Shown: piece after piece, positions 61,085 to 64,000 of the stretch
Layout of the letters: the number at the start of each line of letters is the position of its first letter
How positions within the stretch are numbered: position 1 is the stretch's first letter
Assembly (NCBI RefSeq): GCF_002941025.1
Contig: NZ_PTJS01000001.1
Coordinates: 2,046,001 to 2,110,000 of the forward strand
Length of the DNA: 64,000 bases
From: Streptomyces sp. QL37
Lineage (GTDB): Bacteria; Actinomycetota; Actinomycetes; Streptomycetales; Streptomycetaceae
Direction: 5' to 3'
The notes under the pieces: model-generated
The model's database searches: none
Seen by the model: only the letters and a program-made list of their open reading frames with translations
Told to the model about the DNA's origin: nothing
Translations under genes and position numbers: made by a program

Positions 61085-61944
61085 CCGGCATGGCGACCAC
61101 CACCCAGATCCCCGCCGCCCCGGCACCCGCCGTCCACCGGCCCAAGCGCCGCTGGGGCGCGACCGTCTTCGGCGTCGTCGTCCTCGCGGTCATGCTGTTC
61201 CCGCTGTACTGGATGATCAACACCGCGCTGCAGCCGGACGCGAGCCTGGTCGACGTGGGCCCGGTCCCGACCGGTGTCGACTTCTCCGGCTTCACCTCCG
61301 CCATCACCGAGCAGGGCGGCAACCTGCTGACCTCGCTGGCCGTGGCGCTCGGTGCCGTGGTCATCTGCCTGGCGATCTCCGCGCCGGCGGCCTACGGCCT
61401 GGCGCAGTTCAAGCTGCGCGGCGGCAAGACGATCGTCTTCGGCACGCTCATCACCCAGATGGTGCCGGGCATCGTCATCGCCAACGCCCTGTACAGCGCG
61501 TACGTGGACCTCGGCCTGGTCAACTCCTACTTCGGCCTGATGCTGGCGGACGCCTCGCTGGGCATCCCCTTCGCGATCGTGCTGATGCGGTCGTTCATGG
61601 TGTCGATCCCGCGCGAGGTCATCGAGGCCGCCGAGGTGGACGGCGCGGGCCGCATCCGTACGTTCGTCCAGGTCGTCCTGCCGATGAGCCGTAACTCACT
61701 GATCACCGCCGGGCTGTTCTCGTTCCTCTACGCGTGGAGCGACTTCATGTTCGCGCTCACGCTGAACACGACGGACGACGTCAAGCCGATCACCCTGGGC
61801 ATCTACCAGTACATCGGCGCGCACGTCGGCGACTGGGGCTCGGTCATGGCCGCGTCCGTGCTCTCGGCGGTGCCCGCCGCGGTCCTCCTCGTCCTGTCCC
61901 AGAAGTACATCGCCGCCGGGATCACCGGCGGCTCGGTCAAGTAA
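61081..61944 (+). CDS. Sugar ABC transporter permease (MalG type)
   Basis: A 287-residue permease with six helices (VFGVVVLAVMLFPLYWMINTAL first) and the EAA loop IEAAEVDGAGRIRTFVQVVLPMSRN near residue 180. The GTG at 61081 overlaps the previous stop (GTGA); an ATG at 61090 is an alternative. It forms the translocation pore with the MalF-type partner and is followed 9 bases later by the beta-glucosidase gene. Confidence 0.88.
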   Translation: MTGMATTTQIPAAPAPAVHRPKRRWGATVFGVVVLAVMLFPLYWMINTALQPDASLVDVGPVPTGVDFSGFTSAITEQGGNLLTSLAVALGAVVICLAISAPAAYGLAQFKLRGGKTIVFGTLITQMVPGIVIANALYSAYVDLGLVNSYFGLMLADASLGIPFAIVLMRSFMVSIPREVIEAAEVDGAGRIRTFVQVVLPMSRNSLITAGLFSFLYAWSDFMFALTLNTTDDVKPITLGIYQYIGAHVGDWGSVMAASVLSAVPAAVLLVLSQKYIAAGITGGSVK

Positions 61945-61953
61945 GGGTTCTCC

Positions 61954-63333
61954 ATGAGTGACTTCCCGGTCTTCCCGCCCGGTTTCGTCTTCGGCGCGGC
62001 CACCGCCTCGTACCAGATCGAGGGCGCCGTGGATGAAGACGGCCGCGGGCCGTCCATCTGGGACACCTACAGCCACACGCCGGGCCGGACGGACGGCGGC
62101 GACACGGGCGACGTGGCCTGCGACCACTACCACCGCTACCCGGAGGACGTGGCGCTGCTGCGCGACCTGGGCGTGGAGTCGTACCGCTTCTCGATCGCGT
62201 GGTCCCGCATCCAGGCCACGGGCAGCGGTGCGGTCAACCCGAAGGGGCTGGACTTCTACTCCCGGCTCGTCGACTCCCTCCTGGAGGCGGGCATCGAGCC
62301 GGCCGCCACCCTCTACCACTGGGACCTGCCGCAGGCCCTGGAGGACAAGGGCGGCTGGCGCGTACGGGAGACGGCGGAGCGCTTCGGCGAGTACACGGCG
62401 ATCGTCGCCGAGCACCTCGGCGACCGCGTGCCGCGCTGGATCACCCTCAACGAGCCGTGGTGCAGCGCCTTCCTCGGCTACTCCGTCGGCCGGCACGCGC
62501 CGGGCGCCCAGGAGGGCCGCGGGGCACTGGCCGCCGCGCACCACCTGCTGGTCGGTCACGGCCACGCGATGAACGCGCTGCGCGCCGCTGGCGTCCGCGA
62601 GGCGGGCATCACGCTCAACCTGGACCGCAACGTCCCGGCCACCGAGTCGGACGCCGACCTCGCCGCCGTCGTCCGCGCCGACACCCAGCACAACCTGGTG
62701 TGGACCGAGCCGCTTCTCGCGGGCCGTTACCCGGCCACCGAGGAGGAGACCTGGGGCGAGCTCATCACCGGCCAGGACTTCCGCCGCGAGGGCGACCTGG
62801 AGCTGATCTCCCAGCCGATGGACTTCCTGGGCATCAACTACTACCGGCCGATCGTGGTCGCCGCCGCCCCGCACCGCGAGGCGGACCCGGCGCTGCGCGT
62901 GGCCACGGACAACCGCTACGCGGAGGGCCAGTACCCGGACGTGCGGCGCACCGCGATGGGCTGGCCGGTCGTCCCGGAGTCGTTCACCGATCTGCTGACC
63001 GTGCTGAAGCAGACGTACGGCGACGCCCTGCCGCCGGTGCACATCACGGAGAACGGCTCGGCGGAGTTCGACAGCGTCGAGGCCGACGGTTCCGTCCACG
63101 ACGCGGACCGGGTGGAGTACCTGCGCACCCACCTGACGGCGCTGCGCGCGGCCATGGACGCCGGTGTCGACGTACGCGGGTACTACGTGTGGTCGCTGCT
63201 GGACAACTTCGAGTGGGCGCTGGGCTATGCGAAGCGGTTCGGGATCATCCGGGTCGACTACGACACCCTGGAGCGCACCCCGAAGGACAGCTACCGCTGG
63301 TATCAGCAGCTGATCGCGGCGCACAAGGCCTGA
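61954..63333 (+). CDS. bglC: GH1 beta-glucosidase
   Basis: A 459-residue retaining beta-glycosidase without a signal peptide, so it acts on imported oligosaccharides. The acid/base is Glu167 in ITLNEPW and the nucleophile Glu366 in HITENGS. The N-terminal signature FVFGAATASYQIEGAVDEDGRG is standard for the family. It is the last gene of the transport operon. The name follows S. coelicolor bglC by context; activity on cellobiose, or on the glucan chain of xyloglucan pieces once xylose is removed, are both reasonable. Confidence 0.92.
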   Translation: MSDFPVFPPGFVFGAATASYQIEGAVDEDGRGPSIWDTYSHTPGRTDGGDTGDVACDHYHRYPEDVALLRDLGVESYRFSIAWSRIQATGSGAVNPKGLDFYSRLVDSLLEAGIEPAATLYHWDLPQALEDKGGWRVRETAERFGEYTAIVAEHLGDRVPRWITLNEPWCSAFLGYSVGRHAPGAQEGRGALAAAHHLLVGHGHAMNALRAAGVREAGITLNLDRNVPATESDADLAAVVRADTQHNLVWTEPLLAGRYPATEEETWGELITGQDFRREGDLELISQPMDFLGINYYRPIVVAAAPHREADPALRVATDNRYAEGQYPDVRRTAMGWPVVPESFTDLLTVLKQTYGDALPPVHITENGSAEFDSVEADGSVHDADRVEYLRTHLTALRAAMDAGVDVRGYYVWSLLDNFEWALGYAKRFGIIRVDYDTLERTPKDSYRWYQQLIAAHKA

Positions 63334-63352
63334 TCGCGGGGATACGGCTTGC

Positions 63353-63387
63353 GGGCCCGGGACGGTCGAAACAGCCGTCCCGGGCCC
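63353..63387 (+). terminator. Terminator after bglC
   Basis: A perfect 13-bp stem, GGGCCCGGGACGG / CCGTCCCGGGCCC, with a 9-base loop follows the stop by 19 bases and is trailed by TTA. Confidence 0.85.
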
Positions 63388-63482
63388 TTACGCGTCTTCC
63401 GCGCACCGCTGCCGCCGGACGGTGCCCGAGCGAATCCGGGCCCGACCGGTTTCCGTCCGGCCTGGGCGGTTACCGGACTCCC

Positions 63483-64000
63483 ATGGCACGGACACCGGAA
63501 CCACAGGCTCACCCCACCCACGGCGGCCACGACGGCTCCGACCGCATCGGAGACCGCGCGGACGACACCTCCAGGGCGTCGGATCACATCGGTCCGGACC
63601 CGGAGGTCGAGCGCGACGCACCCGACGGGCCGGCCTCCATGCCCAAGAGGTCCTGGTGGGCGGTACTGAAGCGGACGGTAACCGAGTTCACGGACGACGA
63701 ACTCGCCGACCGGGCCGCATCCCTGACCTACTACAGCGTCCTCTCGCTCTTCCCCGCGCTGCTCGTCCTGGTCTCCCTGCTCGGCGTCGCGGGCGAGTCC
63801 GCCACTCAGCAGGTGTTGGACAACCTGCAGAAGCTCGCCCCCGGGCCGGTCCGGGACATCCTCTCCGGAGCCGTGCAGCAGTTGCAGGGCAACGGCGGCA
63901 CGGGGTCGCTGATGGCCGTCGTCGGTCTGCTGCTGGCGGTGTGGTCGGCCTCCGGCTACATCGCGGCGTTCATCCGCTCCTCCAACGTCGTCTACGACAT
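63483..64000 (+). CDS. YihY/BrkB family membrane protein (3' end missing)
   Basis: The frame is open from the ATG at 63483 to the window end. About 50 hydrophilic, acidic residues precede the family start: FTDDELADRAASLTYYSVLSLFPALLVLVSLLG near residues 68-100, then a second helix (LMAVVGLLLAVWSASGYIAAFI). YihY/BrkB proteins are integral inner-membrane proteins once misread as RNase BN; their role is unsettled. The intergenic stretch from 63388 to 63482 shows nothing else I can name. Confidence 0.88.
   Translation, partial: MARTPEPQAHPTHGGHDGSDRIGDRADDTSRASDHIGPDPEVERDAPDGPASMPKRSWWAVLKRTVTEFTDDELADRAASLTYYSVLSLFPALLVLVSLLGVAGESATQQVLDNLQKLAPGPVRDILSGAVQQLQGNGGTGSLMAVVGLLLAVWSASGYIAAFIRSSNVVYD

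Noticed and set aside
1..64000. tRNA, rRNA, CRISPR arrays, insertion sequences, attachment sites or replication origin
   Set aside because: No cloverleaf-like, array-like, transposase or DnaA-box cluster signal was found by eye; a dedicated search would be needed to exclude short ncRNAs.

Overview
The window is high-GC DNA with very strong G/C at third codon positions, frequent GTG starts and 4-bp start/stop overlaps. Gene content and order are typical of a Streptomyces chromosome: haem genes, rnd, fadAB, dxs, a Rok7B7-like regulator beside xylFGH, and ngcEFG. From memory, much of 2-41 kb runs parallel to the S. coelicolor SCO6005-SCO6040 region. No tRNA, rRNA, CRISPR array, insertion sequence or phage gene was found. 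The first and last genes are cut by the window edges.

1-14.5 kb is mostly core metabolism. It holds two tandem TIGR04222 membrane proteins, coproporphyrin-dependent haem synthesis (hemQ-hemY, with hemE nearby), a DUF4349 lipoprotein, a CoA-disulfide-reductase-like flavoprotein, a DUF3000 protein, an orphan LuxR-type response regulator, ribonuclease D and the fatty-acid oxidation pair fadA-fadB.

14.6-28.5 kb is a surface-glycopolymer locus on the minus strand that ends at a plus-strand LCP ligase. Reading from galE downwards it encodes GalE, two related propeller-like proteins (one fused to a PIG-L deacetylase domain that has lost its catalytic motifs), a CDP-alcohol phosphatidyltransferase with unusual extensions, a 1512-residue GT2-GT2-TagF protein, an SGNH esterase, an Ig-like protein and a phosphodiester-glycosidase lipoprotein. 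Most junctions overlap or are very short. GTTCAC repeats precede both the polymerase genes and the LCP gene. This is the most novel-looking system in the window.

28.5-41 kb holds an amino-acid permease, dxs, a xylose-type ABC transporter (xylF, a single-domain xylG, xylH) with a ROK regulator, and the GlcNAc/diacetylchitobiose importer ngcEFG. A 13/16 match to the DasR site overlaps the likely ngcE promoter. Divergent from ngcE is a large GH92 alpha-mannosidase with a LacI-type palindrome in its leader, so the pair could harvest N-glycans.

45-54.7 kb is more accessory. It has two secreted proteins with hydrophobic, arginine-rich tails but no LPXTG, a class F sortase, an unknown overlapping gene pair, an XRE/DUF397 pair, a histidine phosphatase, a PucR regulator and a LysA-fold PLP decarboxylase.

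54.8-63.4 kb is a sugar-catabolic island: a YicI-type alpha-xylosidase divergent from xylose isomerase, then a binding protein, two permeases and a GH1 beta-glucosidase behind a near-perfect CebR-type operator. Together they would suit import and dismantling of xyloglucan or cello-oligosaccharides. The window ends inside a YihY/BrkB membrane protein gene.
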